Assembly (NCBI GenBank): GCA_964549785.1
Contig: CAZJXA010000072.1
Coordinates: forward strand, 1-14,173
Length of the DNA: 14,173 nt
From: JBEIUO01 sp964549785
GTDB taxonomy: Bacteria > Planctomycetota > Phycisphaerae > Phycisphaerales > UBA1924
Direction: 5' to 3'
The notes beneath the pieces were generated by a model, which saw nothing but the letters and a program-made list of their open reading frames with translations, was not told where the DNA came from and ran no database searches. A program made the translations under genes and the position numbers. This document shows positions 1 to 6,598 of the stretch, one piece after another; the first letter of the stretch is position 1; each line of letters starts with the position of its first letter.

Positions 1-109
1 CACCGCCGCTGTCAAAACGTAGTCTTTGGAAGCCACCAGATTCGGCCGCGATATCACCCTGCGGCCGAATCTGGTGGCTTCCAAAGACTACGTTTTGACA
101 GCGGCGGTG
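1..109. repeat. Perfect 49-bp inverted repeat with 11-nt loop at the window edge
   Basis: Bases 1-49 are the exact reverse complement of bases 61-109, with an 11-nt spacer at 50-60. The left arm begins at the first base of the window and the right arm runs straight into unique sequence. Perfect long arms with a short loop at a sequence end are typical of fold-back chimeras from amplification or assembly, in which case 1-49 is a copy and real sequence starts near 50-61. A genuine cruciform or the end of a mobile element is the alternative. No transposase gene is visible beside it. Confidence 0.9.
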
Positions 110-117
110 GGCGTCTT

Positions 118-156
118 GGGAATGAAAGAACCCCGCCGGGTTGGACGGCGGGGTTC
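118..156 (-). terminator. Probable intrinsic terminator reading leftward
   Basis: An 11-bp perfect GC-rich stem pairs 128-138 with 146-156 around a 7-nt loop. Read on the minus strand, the stem is followed at once by a T-rich stretch (TTCTTTCATT), the layout of an intrinsic terminator. On the plus strand the stem is followed by AAGG, so it is not a good plus-strand terminator. The nearest minus-strand gene, the lipase, ends 365 bp away at 521, so the operon transcript may have a long 3' part. Confidence 0.6.
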
Positions 157-520
157 AAGGGATCAGAATAAGGCCCGCCTTGTCAGGCGAATCAGAGGGA
201 GAGAAGCAGTGCCTTTGAAGTGGGATGCCGACCAGCCCAGATTCTTGCCAACGGCACCCGTACCGGTTGGGCGAGGGGCTGGCCGAATGCCGGGCACGCG
301 AACACAGCGGCCGCCAGAAAGGTGGTGACGGCGTTTCGAGCAATCTGCATATGTCAAGATTTCCACGAAATGTCTGCCGGGCGGTGGGCCCGCACGGGAA
401 CGGTAGCGGGTGTGCGCAAACACCTGATGCGCATCGTTGGCGGTTCCGTCTCCTTGTACGAACGGGCGGAGGGCGAGTTCGTTTCAAGACGGCTGGCGCA
501 AGTGCCGCGACTACAGCCTG
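157..520. other. Non-coding or unassigned stretch downstream of the lipase gene
   Basis: About 360 bp between the terminator hairpin and the lipase stop codon. Open frames exist on both strands (for example minus 155-487 and 163-423), but their translations are Arg/Pro-rich, have no recognisable domain and look like chance frames in GC-rich DNA. If the lipase is an antibacterial effector, an immunity gene would be expected about here or further left beyond the window edge. I cannot see one that I would defend. Confidence 0.6.
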
Positions 521-1903
521 TTACCACCGCGTTGCGGTCTGGGTGCGGGCCGTCTGGATGAGGTTCACCATGGCGGGGATCACGACGGGATCGTTCACGG
601 AGCCCGAGTGTTCGTTGTTGCCGCTGGTGACGAACCCGCCCTGGCAGTTGGCGTGAGACTCGAGCGCGCGGGCGCTCACCAAGGGCACGGTGGCGTCGCC
701 GAGTGTGGTGGCCCGGTGGGTGGTGACGGCGACGGGGTTGAGGGGCGTGCCGTGGTAGGTGGGTTGGGTGTATGCCACGTTGACATCGGTGACGGTGTTC
801 TTGCCCGTCCCGGCGATCAACCAAGTTTGCGGATGGCAGTAGTCGCGGACCTGGTTCGTGTGGTAGTTCTCGGCCATATCGATGTTCTCGAGGATGTGGC
901 TGAGAACGCGGCGGGTGGTGTTGACGTAGCGGCTGGAGCCGACGTTCACAACACCCGTGGCAAACTCAGAATGTTTGACCAAGCCGACCATGGCATTGGC
1001 TTCGCGATAGATGGTGTACATATCGGCGGTGTGGTGGGTGGTGGAAGAGGGGGTGCCGGCCGGGCCGAGGCGGCTGTCTAGGCTGAGCCACGTGGGGTCG
1101 GGGTAGAGGTTGTTGCACATCAACTGATACATGCCCGCGACGCCTGACGATGTGCACTGGACTTCCTGCGGGGTGTCGCCGATGAGGTAGGCGAAGGCAC
1201 CAGCCATGCCGCCGGACTTGATGCTGGCGTAGCACTCGGCGGCTCCGTGGGTGGGCATCATGGTGTGGATGACCGCGGAGACCAAGGACTCCATTTCGTG
1301 GATGGCACACCCCGCGCGGGTGACGAGGCCGCCCATGGAGTGAGTGATGATGATGGGCTTGTAGGGCGAGGTGGGCCGGACGGTGTTCTTGATGAAGTTC
1401 TTGAGGGCCAGCCCGGTGTCCTGGTTGGGTTCTCGCCAGTCGTAGCCGAAGCACCACATGACGCCCCCTTGGGCGGCGATGGCGCGTTGCATGGCGAGGG
1501 TTCCGGGTCCGTAGTACTCCCATGAGACCGAGCCCCAGTTTCGCTGATTGCGAGTGAGGCCGAAGGCCCGCTCCGCGGCGTCCTGGCTTTCATAGGCGTT
1601 GTTATCGTCGTCGTAGATGGAGCCCATCGTGCGACCCGGATTCAGGCGGTAGTTGTAGTGGCGGGTGAGGGTGTCGGGCGACTGGGTCATCAGCCACAAC
1701 ATGAAGACAGTTCGATCGGGATCCCAGATGCGGTCGGTGCCGCTGGCCATCTCGATGCGGGAGCCCATGATGCCGGGGACCATGATAACGGGCCACAACT
1801 CGCGGTCGAGCGTCTGCGAGCCGTCCCGCGAGACTGGCGTGGCGGACCGCATGGTGGCCGACGCCCCGCCCGCTCTGGGGATCCAAGGAACAAGTTGCGG
1901 CAT
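521..1903 (-). CDS. LCAT-family alpha/beta-hydrolase (phospholipase/acyltransferase-like), possible injected effector
   Basis: A 460-aa predicted lipase or acyltransferase of the lecithin:cholesterol acyltransferase type, acting on ester bonds of phospholipids or other lipids. Visible landmarks in order: the oxyanion-side strand VIMVPGIMGSRIE (about 39-51), the GYDWR segment typical of this family (153-157), the nucleophile elbow ITHSMGG with Ser189, the acid in LGDATVPL (Asp403) and a candidate catalytic His432 in NNEHSG. All triad positions are therefore present and correctly ordered. There is no signal peptide; the first 35 residues are polar and low-complexity. The start is an ATG preceded by GAGGAG at close spacing. 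It is the last gene of a three-gene minus-strand operon, 54 bp after the DcrB/DUF1795-like gene. That context, plus the lack of a Sec signal, suggests delivery by a contractile injection system, but an intracellular or housekeeping lipase cannot be excluded. The fold call is firm; substrate and delivery are inference. Confidence 0.85.
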   Translation of the reverse strand: MPQLVPWIPRAGGASATMRSATPVSRDGSQTLDRELWPVIMVPGIMGSRIEMASGTDRIWDPDRTVFMLWLMTQSPDTLTRHYNYRLNPGRTMGSIYDDDNNAYESQDAAERAFGLTRNQRNWGSVSWEYYGPGTLAMQRAIAAQGGVMWCFGYDWREPNQDTGLALKNFIKNTVRPTSPYKPIIITHSMGGLVTRAGCAIHEMESLVSAVIHTMMPTHGAAECYASIKSGGMAGAFAYLIGDTPQEVQCTSSGVAGMYQLMCNNLYPDPTWLSLDSRLGPAGTPSSTTHHTADMYTIYREANAMVGLVKHSEFATGVVNVGSSRYVNTTRRVLSHILENIDMAENYHTNQVRDYCHPQTWLIAGTGKNTVTDVNVAYTQPTYHGTPLNPVAVTTHRATTLGDATVPLVSARALESHANCQGGFVTSGNNEHSGSVNDPVVIPAMVNLIQTARTQTATRW

Positions 1904-1957
1904 GAGACTCCTCGATCGGCTGCTGAGATGCGGCGAAACCCGCAGCGAAGGCGGGCG

Positions 1958-2380
1958 TCAGGGGCGGGTGGCGAGCGACATGGACTCAAGAATCTTGGAG
2001 ACGCCCGACTTGAGGGCCGCCTCGTGATCGGCGGTGGAGGTGCCGGTGAGGGTGGCCCCGGTGCCTTTTCGTGGGATGAAGGTGACAACGTGCATCACGG
2101 TTTCGTCGACGTCGGAAGGGGATTTGGCACGGGTGACGAGGGTGCTGCAGGGGAGGCCCGCGGCGTTGCGAACGCCGCGGACGATGTCGGTGCCCAAGCC
2201 AGTGGCCTTGAGTTTGCGTTCGATCGGATCGAGGATGTCTTCGGGCGTGGCGTCGGGGCCCATGGGCGAATAGGCGAGGGTAACTTCGACTTCCTCATCG
2301 CGGGAACGAAAGACGTAACTCGTTGAATCTCGCCAGCCTTCCGGCAGGACGAACTCCACCAAACCCGCGGACGTCTTCAT
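1958..2380 (-). CDS. DcrB/DUF1795-like small protein, possible effector adaptor
   Basis: A 140-aa protein resembling the DcrB/DUF1795 fold. Near the N-terminus is the typical pattern of a strand, LPEGW, Asp and Ser/Thr (residues 8-20). A central acidic helix follows (PEDILDPIERKL), then a V-x-G-x-P-type turn (AAGLPCSTLV), paired strands (VMHVVTF, GATLTGTST) and a final amphipathic helix ending in ILESMSL. In proteobacteria, Eag-type members of this fold act as chaperones or adaptors that load T6SS effectors onto VgrG/PAAR spikes. There is no signal peptide or TM segment, consistent with a cytoplasmic chaperone; lipoprotein DcrB would have one. An AGAGAGG sequence lies 9 nt before the ATG and supports this start. 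It sits between the peptidoglycan-binding-fold gene (59-bp gap) and the lipase gene (54-bp gap), so it may serve one of these. The family call rests on pattern recognition only. Confidence 0.72.
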   Translation of the reverse strand: MKTSAGLVEFVLPEGWRDSTSYVFRSRDEEVEVTLAYSPMGPDATPEDILDPIERKLKATGLGTDIVRGVRNAAGLPCSTLVTRAKSPSDVDETVMHVVTFIPRKGTGATLTGTSTADHEAALKSGVSKILESMSLATRP

Positions 2381-2439
2381 CGGTGCATACCTCTCTTGAT
2401 CGTGGAACGGGCGGGAACGCGAGCGAAAGGTTCGCTGAA

Positions 2440-3111
2440 CTAGGAGCCGTGGACCTCGGCGAGTTTGCTGGCGGTGGCGTCGTTGAGTTCGCCGGTTCGC
2501 TCGAGGTCATTGTCTTTCTGGAACTTGCGAATCGCGGCGGCGAAGTCTTCATCATCCGGGCAGTCGCCGATTCGGCCCAGGTTGGCCAGGCGGGCCTCGG
2601 CTCCGGTGCGCGAATGCGCGGGATCGAGTTCACCGATCCCGAGCGGGAAGGTACGCACGTTCTCGCCCTCCCCGACGCGGAGTTCACCCGTCCGATCGCT
2701 GGGGAACATTTTAACCGTCACCTTGCCATCGGAGGGGATGGTCCCGGAATCCATCCGGCCCTCGATGACGATGATGTAGCGCTCACCCGCGAGTGGTTTG
2801 CCGTTCTCTTTGACAACGATCTCGAAGGTGATGGGGATGCCCTTGCGGCGGAAGCGGTGGCGCTGTTCGGTGGCGCCGTCCTCTTCCTTGATCACAATCG
2901 GCGGGACGTGCAGGCGGTCGCCCGCGAGCAGAACGTGGGGTGACCCCCGGACCGACTTGACCTCGTCGTTCGCCGGATGGTTCCAGATAGTTCGCCAGAA
3001 ATGACCCGCGGCATCGGCGATGCTGATCGCGCACTCGCCCGACGCGACTTCACGCTCACCGGTGCCTACTGGCGCGGCAGAACCTGTTCCGGTGTGGGAC
3101 TGTTGTGGCAC
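2440..3111 (-). CDS. LysM-like / peptidoglycan-binding-domain protein of injection-system effector cassettes
   Basis: A 223-aa protein. Residues about 24-72 resemble a degenerate LysM, including WRTIWNHPANDEV and LLAGDRLHVPP, matching the W-x-TIW-x-HP-x-N ... PGD-x-(V/L)-x-VP pattern seen in a recurrent family. Residues about 85-155 look like a small beta domain (ITFEIVVKENGKPLAGERY). Residues about 157-180 hold the connector LGELDPAHSRTGAEARLANLG. The C-terminus (181-222) is a PG_binding_1-like helical unit ending FAAAIRKFQ, TGELNDAT, LAEVHG. The same architecture often neighbours VgrG genes and lipase effectors in other phyla, where it may bind cell wall or act as an assembly or loading part. 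There is no signal peptide. The start is GTG, with GGAG 10 nt upstream; the first 23 residues are low-complexity, so a later start is possible. First gene of the minus-strand operon. Domain call good, exact role unknown. Confidence 0.75.
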   Translation of the reverse strand: MPQQSHTGTGSAAPVGTGEREVASGECAISIADAAGHFWRTIWNHPANDEVKSVRGSPHVLLAGDRLHVPPIVIKEEDGATEQRHRFRRKGIPITFEIVVKENGKPLAGERYIIVIEGRMDSGTIPSDGKVTVKMFPSDRTGELRVGEGENVRTFPLGIGELDPAHSRTGAEARLANLGRIGDCPDDEDFAAAIRKFQKDNDLERTGELNDATASKLAEVHGS

Positions 3112-3526
3112 GCGTCTACGTCTCCGGGGGCCTCAGGGCAGGCCAAAACGCGGCAAGGATCACCCCGCGTGGCCTGTGCCAACCCTAGAAAGGCAGAGAT
3201 CGGTCGTTTTGGCGCGCGGACAACGAATAAATCTGGCGGGACGGTGACTATCGCGAATGTAACGCCCGTGGCTTGATGCCGGCGACGACCTCCTCTGCTC
3301 GTGGCAACATCTGCCCGCGCCTTCCATTTTCGCAACGCGATGGGCGAGGAGTCAGCGGATTCTCCCGTACCTGCGAGGAACAATCTTCTGTGATTGAAGG
3401 GCGTGATTCATCGACAATCGTTCGACTGAAGAATCGCATAGTCCGGGCAAGTTATTCCGAAGACCGGCAGGCTGCCGCCGCACGGGACCTCATCCAAGAA
3501 CGGCGGGGGTCAGAGCCGGGGCCAAA
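3112..3526. other. Intergenic region upstream of the lipase operon
   Basis: About 415 bp between the GTG start of the LysM/peptidoglycan-binding gene and the terminator region of the repeat-protein gene. It should contain the promoter of the minus-strand operon, but I find no convincing -35/-10 pair by eye. Short open frames (plus 3273-3665, minus 3066-3383 and 3248-3439) overlap real genes or lack any recognisable sequence, so I leave them out. No tRNA, riboswitch or repeat is evident. Confidence 0.5.
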
Positions 3527-3580
3527 GCCGGGGGCCGTTGAAGCCCCGGCCCGCGATCGGCGCTTCCGATCGATCGCGGG
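3527..3580 (-). terminator. Tandem hairpins just after the repeat-protein gene
   Basis: Directly downstream of the minus-strand stop at 3599 lie two stems. One is a perfect 10-bp stem pairing 3550-3559 with 3571-3580 (11-nt loop), with an alternative 7-bp stem CGATCGG/CCGATCG inside it. The other is a 7-bp GC stem pairing 3527-3533 with 3544-3550. No T-tract follows on the minus strand, so this is a weaker terminator candidate, perhaps a 3' stabilising or Rho-assisted end. Confidence 0.45.
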
Positions 3581-3598
3581 CATGGACCACCGGCAGAC

Positions 3599-6598
3599 TC
3601 AGCAACCTGCCTCGAACGCGGCGAAGAACGCGATGATGTCGTCGGAGTCGGTGTCGCCGTCCTGATCGAAATCGGATTCGCCGTTCTCGAAGTCGGCGAA
3701 GAACTGAGTGATATCGTCGGAGTCGGAATCGCCGTCCTGGTCCCAGTCAGAGATGCAGCCGTTGAAGACGATCTTGACAGTGGGGCCGTACTCGATGTAG
3801 AAGCCCTTGGGCAGGAGGAGGGTGGTGAAGCGGCCGGTGTAGGGGCCCGTGATGATGTCGAACTCATCGAGCGTGGTGGGGTTGTAGCCGAAGACCACCT
3901 GAAGCGTGCCATTGAGGGCGCGGCTTGCCGTGCCGGTCAGACGGTCGAAGTCGGCGACGGCCGTGCCGTTGATGTTGCAGAGGAAGCGGGACGTCGAGCT
4001 CATGGTGCAGATCTGGGAATTGAAGTCGAGTTGCCCGCTGGAACCCGGCGCGACACCCGGCGAGAGCGTTCCGTTGTTGAAGAGTCGCGCGGAGATAATG
4101 CCCTTGCCTGCGATGGTGTGCGAGGGCCCGTTGGCGAGCGTTTCGACGGCGGGATTGCTGTTCCAGATCACTTGCGCGGTGCCGAGATTCGAGGTGGCGT
4201 TGAGGACGAGGGCACCCGTGCCGTTGAGGGTGACGATGCCCGCGAACGCTCGGAAGTAGGAGGCATTGCCGCCGATGCCGGTGTTGATGGTGATCGTGCC
4301 GTTGTTGACCAGCGAACCCGTGGACGACACCAAGAAGGCGTTATCGGCGACCTGGATGGGAGCGTTGTTGGTGAGCAGGCTGAGGCCTGAGGTACCGACC
4401 ACGTTGAACACACCGCTTCCGGAGGCGTTGAGCGTTCCGCCGTTGATGGAGCCGTTGGACAACAGAACGCTTGACCCGGTGAGGGCTTCGACGACTCCGC
4501 TGTTGCTGACGGTGACCGAACTGACCGCGAGCGTTCCCCCGTTGCTGGCCCGGAACGTTGCGTTGTTGGTCTTCGCTTGAGATGCGAGGTTGAGCGTCCG
4601 CCCCGCGACGTTGGCATGAACGAGGCCGTTGTTGGTCACATTGGCGTAGACCTGTCCGGTGCCGCGGATGGTGTGCGAGGGCCCATTCGTGAACATCTCG
4701 GCGGCGGGGTTGCTGTTCCAAACTAACGTGGACGTGTCGAGATTGGTGGTGGCGTTGAGAACAACCGAGCCGGTTCCGTTCAGGGTGACGATGCCCGCGA
4801 ACGCTCGGAAGGAGGAGGCATTTCCGCCCGCACCGGTGCTGACGGTGATCGTGCCGTTGTTGACCAGCGAACCCGTGGACGACACCAAGAAGGCGTTANN
4901 NNNNNNNNNNNNNNNNNNNNNNNNNNNNNNNNNNNNNNNNNNNNNNNNNNNNNNNNNNNNNNNNNNNNNNNNNNNNNNNNNNNNNNNNNNNNNNNNNNAC
5001 GTGGACGTGTCGAGATTGGTGGTGGCGTTGAGAACAACCGAGCCGGTTCCGTTGAGGGTGACGATGCCGTTGAAGGCGCGGAAGGAGGAGGCATTTACGC
5101 CCGCACCGGTTCTGACGGTGATCGTGCCGTTGTTGACCAGCGAACCCGGGGACGACACCAAGAAGGCGTTATCGGCGACCTGGATGGGAGCGTTGTTGGT
5201 GAGGAGGCTGAGGCCTGAGGTACCGACCACGTTGAACACACCGCTTCCGGAGGCGTTGAGCGTTCCGCCGTTGATGGAGCCGTTGGACAACAGAACGCTT
5301 GACCCGGTGAGGGCTTCGACGACTCCGCTGTTGGTGACGGTGACCCCGTTGATGGTGAGCGTTCCTCCGTTGCTGGCCCGGAAGACGCCGGTGGACGAGT
5401 TCGACTTATTCTGGCTTAGCAACTGCAACACCTGGGTATTCTGGTCGGCATTGACGAGACCGCTGTTCGCGAGGACCGAGTAGATGTTGCCGGTACCGCG
5501 GATCGTGTGCCCCTGGGCCTGAACAAACGTCTCCGCACCCGCATTGGAGTTCCACTGCATGATGGCAGTGTCGAGGTTGGCGGTCGCCTGCAGCACGATC
5601 GCCCCAGGGCCGCTGAGGGTCTGGGGACCGTTCAGGGACCGCAGCGCTGTGCCATTACCGCCAACGCCGGTGTTCACCAAGATACTCCCGGCGTTACTCA
5701 GCGATCCGCCAGTGATGCTCAGTGCGGTGCTATCCGCGACTTGCAGCGTGCCGGTCTTACTCACCGACGAGAAGATTGTGGTGCCGCTGGCGGTGTTGAC
5801 CGCCCCACCGGTGTTGGACACCGCTCCACCTATAACGGTCGCGGAAATGAAGTTTACGGTTCCTCCGGCAGACGAAATGGTTCCCGGACCGGTTTGAGTC
5901 ACCGTAATTCCGTTGATGGAGAGGGTGCCGGCGGAGGCTCGCATGCTGCCGGAATTGTTCTTGTTCTGGCTAAGAAACTGAAGCGTGAATCCGGGCGCAT
6001 CGGCGTCGACCAGTCCCGCGTTGTCGAGGCGGGCGTAGATGTTGCCCGTGCCGCGGATCGAGTGGCCCGCGTTCTGGGTGAAGAACTCGCTCCCTGCATT
6101 GGAGTTCCATTGCATGAAAGCAGTATCGAGATTGCCGTTGGAGTGGAGGCGGAGCGTGCCGGACCCGGAGAGCACGACATTCCCATTGAGGGCACGAAGG
6201 ACGGTCGCGTTCCCACCCGCGCCGTTGTTGATGCGGAGGAGGCCGTTGTTCGTCAGGGCCGTTGAAAGCACAATCGCTCCATTGTCGGCACGGAAGACTT
6301 CAACGCCGGAGGTCGTGATATCGAGCGTGCCGATGGAGGCGCTATAGCCAGCGGGAAGCGTCACCACATAAGAGCCGGCGGGGCCAATGTTGGCGCTCTC
6401 ACCGGCACTGTCGGGAACATCGCCCCCGGTCCAGTTGGCGGGCACGTTCCAGTTGCCGCTGGCGGCGGCGTTCCAAAGCCTTACTTGGCCATGAGCATTG
6501 GCCGCCACGCCCGCGAATGCCGCGAGAACGAGTGCGCCCACTGGCGCGTGTCGAAAAGCCGCCCGATTTGTCGAAGCCTGCTGGATTCTCTTGGACAT
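3599..6598 (-). CDS. Exported beta-helix-like repeat protein with C-terminal tandem EF-hand/dockerin-like module (contains N gap)
   Basis: A 999-residue frame, of which 34 residues are undetermined because of the N gap. I place the start at the ATG at 6598, not at the longer open frame to 6826: GGGAG lies 8 nt upstream, and the ORF then begins with a signal peptide (basic MSKRIQQ..., hydrophobic VGALVLAAFAGVAANA, predicted cleavage near AHG/Q at about 37). Next is a short domain with SGNWNVPANWTGG, common in planctomycete surface proteins. Then come roughly 185-residue Gly/Ser/Asn-rich repeats carrying WNSN, GHTIRGTG, NGLV, SQNK and GTI-V-TG motifs, as expected for a parallel beta-helix. A terminal beta domain (NNGTLSPGVAPG ... 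DFDRLTGTA) follows. The last 52 residues contain two Asp-rich loops (DQDGDSDSDDI and DQDGDTDSDDI) bracketed by Cys and ending Gly-Cys. There is no autotransporter barrel. It is probably a secreted or surface-attached structural or adhesive protein; the ligand is unknown. Divergent to the ECF sigma gene. Confidence 0.8.
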   Translation of the reverse strand: MSKRIQQASTNRAAFRHAPVGALVLAAFAGVAANAHGQVRLWNAAASGNWNVPANWTGGDVPDSAGESANIGPAGSYVVTLPAGYSASIGTLDITTSGVEVFRADNGAIVLSTALTNNGLLRINNGAGGNATVLRALNGNVVLSGSGTLRLHSNGNLDTAFMQWNSNAGSEFFTQNAGHSIRGTGNIYARLDNAGLVDADAPGFTLQFLSQNKNNSGSMRASAGTLSINGITVTQTGPGTISSAGGTVNFISATVIGGAVSNTGGAVNTASGTTIFSSVSKTGTLQVADSTALSITGGSLSNAGSILVNTGVGGNGTALRSLNGPQTLSGPGAIVLQATANLDTAIMQWNSNAGAETFVQAQGHTIRGTGNIYSVLANSGLVNADQNTQVLQLLSQNKSNSSTGVFRASNGGTLTINGVTVTNSGVVEALTGSSVLLSNGSINGGTLNASGSGVFNVVGTSGLSLLTNNAPIQVADNAFLVSSPGSLVNNGTITVRTGAGVNASSFRAFNGIVTLNGTGSVVLNATTNLDTSTXXXXXXXXXXXXXXXXXXXXXXXXXXXXXXXXXXNAFLVSSTGSLVNNGTITVSTGAGGNASSFRAFAGIVTLNGTGSVVLNATTNLDTSTLVWNSNPAAEMFTNGPSHTIRGTGQVYANVTNNGLVHANVAGRTLNLASQAKTNNATFRASNGGTLAVSSVTVSNSGVVEALTGSSVLLSNGSINGGTLNASGSGVFNVVGTSGLSLLTNNAPIQVADNAFLVSSTGSLVNNGTITINTGIGGNASYFRAFAGIVTLNGTGALVLNATSNLGTAQVIWNSNPAVETLANGPSHTIAGKGIISARLFNNGTLSPGVAPGSSGQLDFNSQICTMSSTSRFLCNINGTAVADFDRLTGTASRALNGTLQVVFGYNPTTLDEFDIITGPYTGRFTTLLLPKGFYIEYGPTVKIVFNGCISDWDQDGDSDSDDITQFFADFENGESDFDQDGDTDSDDIIAFFAAFEAGC
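3602..3757 (-). other. C-terminal 52-residue tandem Ca-binding-like module
   Basis: This segment encodes the last 52 residues of the repeat protein: a Cys, two D-x-D-x-D-S-D-D-I loops each followed by a two-Phe helix, and a final Gly-Cys. Spacing of the Asp residues matches EF-hand or dockerin-type calcium loops. An ungapped 52-residue counterpart ends the multiheme cytochrome at 12188-12343 (30 of 52 identical by my count). It may be a sorting, anchoring or docking tail. Confidence 0.7.
4289..4517 (-). repeat. Near-identical internal repeat block, copy 1 (partner 5117-5345)
   Basis: By direct alignment, 4289-4517 matches 5117-5345 over 229 bp without gaps, with three mismatches (4321, 4377, 4506). 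Both lie at the same point of the 555-bp coding repeat of the minus-strand protein. This near-identity, beside more diverged units further upstream in the gene (5600-6400), points to recent duplication or gene conversion. Confidence 0.9.
4726..4898 (-). repeat. Internal repeat block, copy A (partner 4999-5171)
   Basis: This block aligns without gaps to 4999-5171 on the other side of the N run, with about nine mismatches in 173 bp. Because the two copies flank the gap, they are the probable cause of the assembly break. The anchor GCGTTA ends at 4343, 4898 and 5171, giving a 555-bp unit between the first two. Confidence 0.85.
4899..4998. other. Assembly gap of 100 Ns inside the repeat gene
   Basis: Exactly 100 Ns, the usual placeholder size, so the real length is unknown. 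The corresponding intact segment of the neighbouring unit (4344-4725) is 382 bp. Both 382 and 100 leave the same remainder on division by three, which fits the reading frame matching on both sides. The true protein is therefore probably about 94 residues longer than the scaffold shows, or longer still if more units are collapsed. Confidence 0.95.
5117..5345 (-). repeat. Near-identical internal repeat block, copy 2 (partner 4289-4517)
   Basis: Second copy of the 229-bp block described at 4289-4517. The encoded segment reads through VVEALTGSS, SINGGTLNASG, GLSLLTNNAPIQVADNAF and LVNNGTIT. Confidence 0.9.

Noticed and set aside
155..487. Minus-strand small gene (110 codons), possible immunity gene of the lipase
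   Set aside because: Arg/Pro-rich translation without any recognisable pattern; its stop lies inside the terminator stem; no ribosome site was identified.
3273..3665. Plus-strand small gene in the intergenic region
   Set aside because: It runs into the 3' end of the opposite-strand repeat gene and through the terminator hairpins, and the product has no recognisable features.
4289..5345. CRISPR array or other short repeat-spacer structure
   Set aside because: The periodicity is 555 bp, stays in one reading frame and encodes repeated protein motifs; no short repeats with unique spacers occur.
4659..5483. Plus-strand open frame across the N gap
   Set aside because: It is the complement of the beta-helix repeat gene and inherits its periodicity; no start site or domain supports it.
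3599..6598. Classical type V autotransporter
   Set aside because: Beta-helix repeats are present, but the C-terminus is an Asp-rich double loop ending Gly-Cys, not a beta-barrel translocator.
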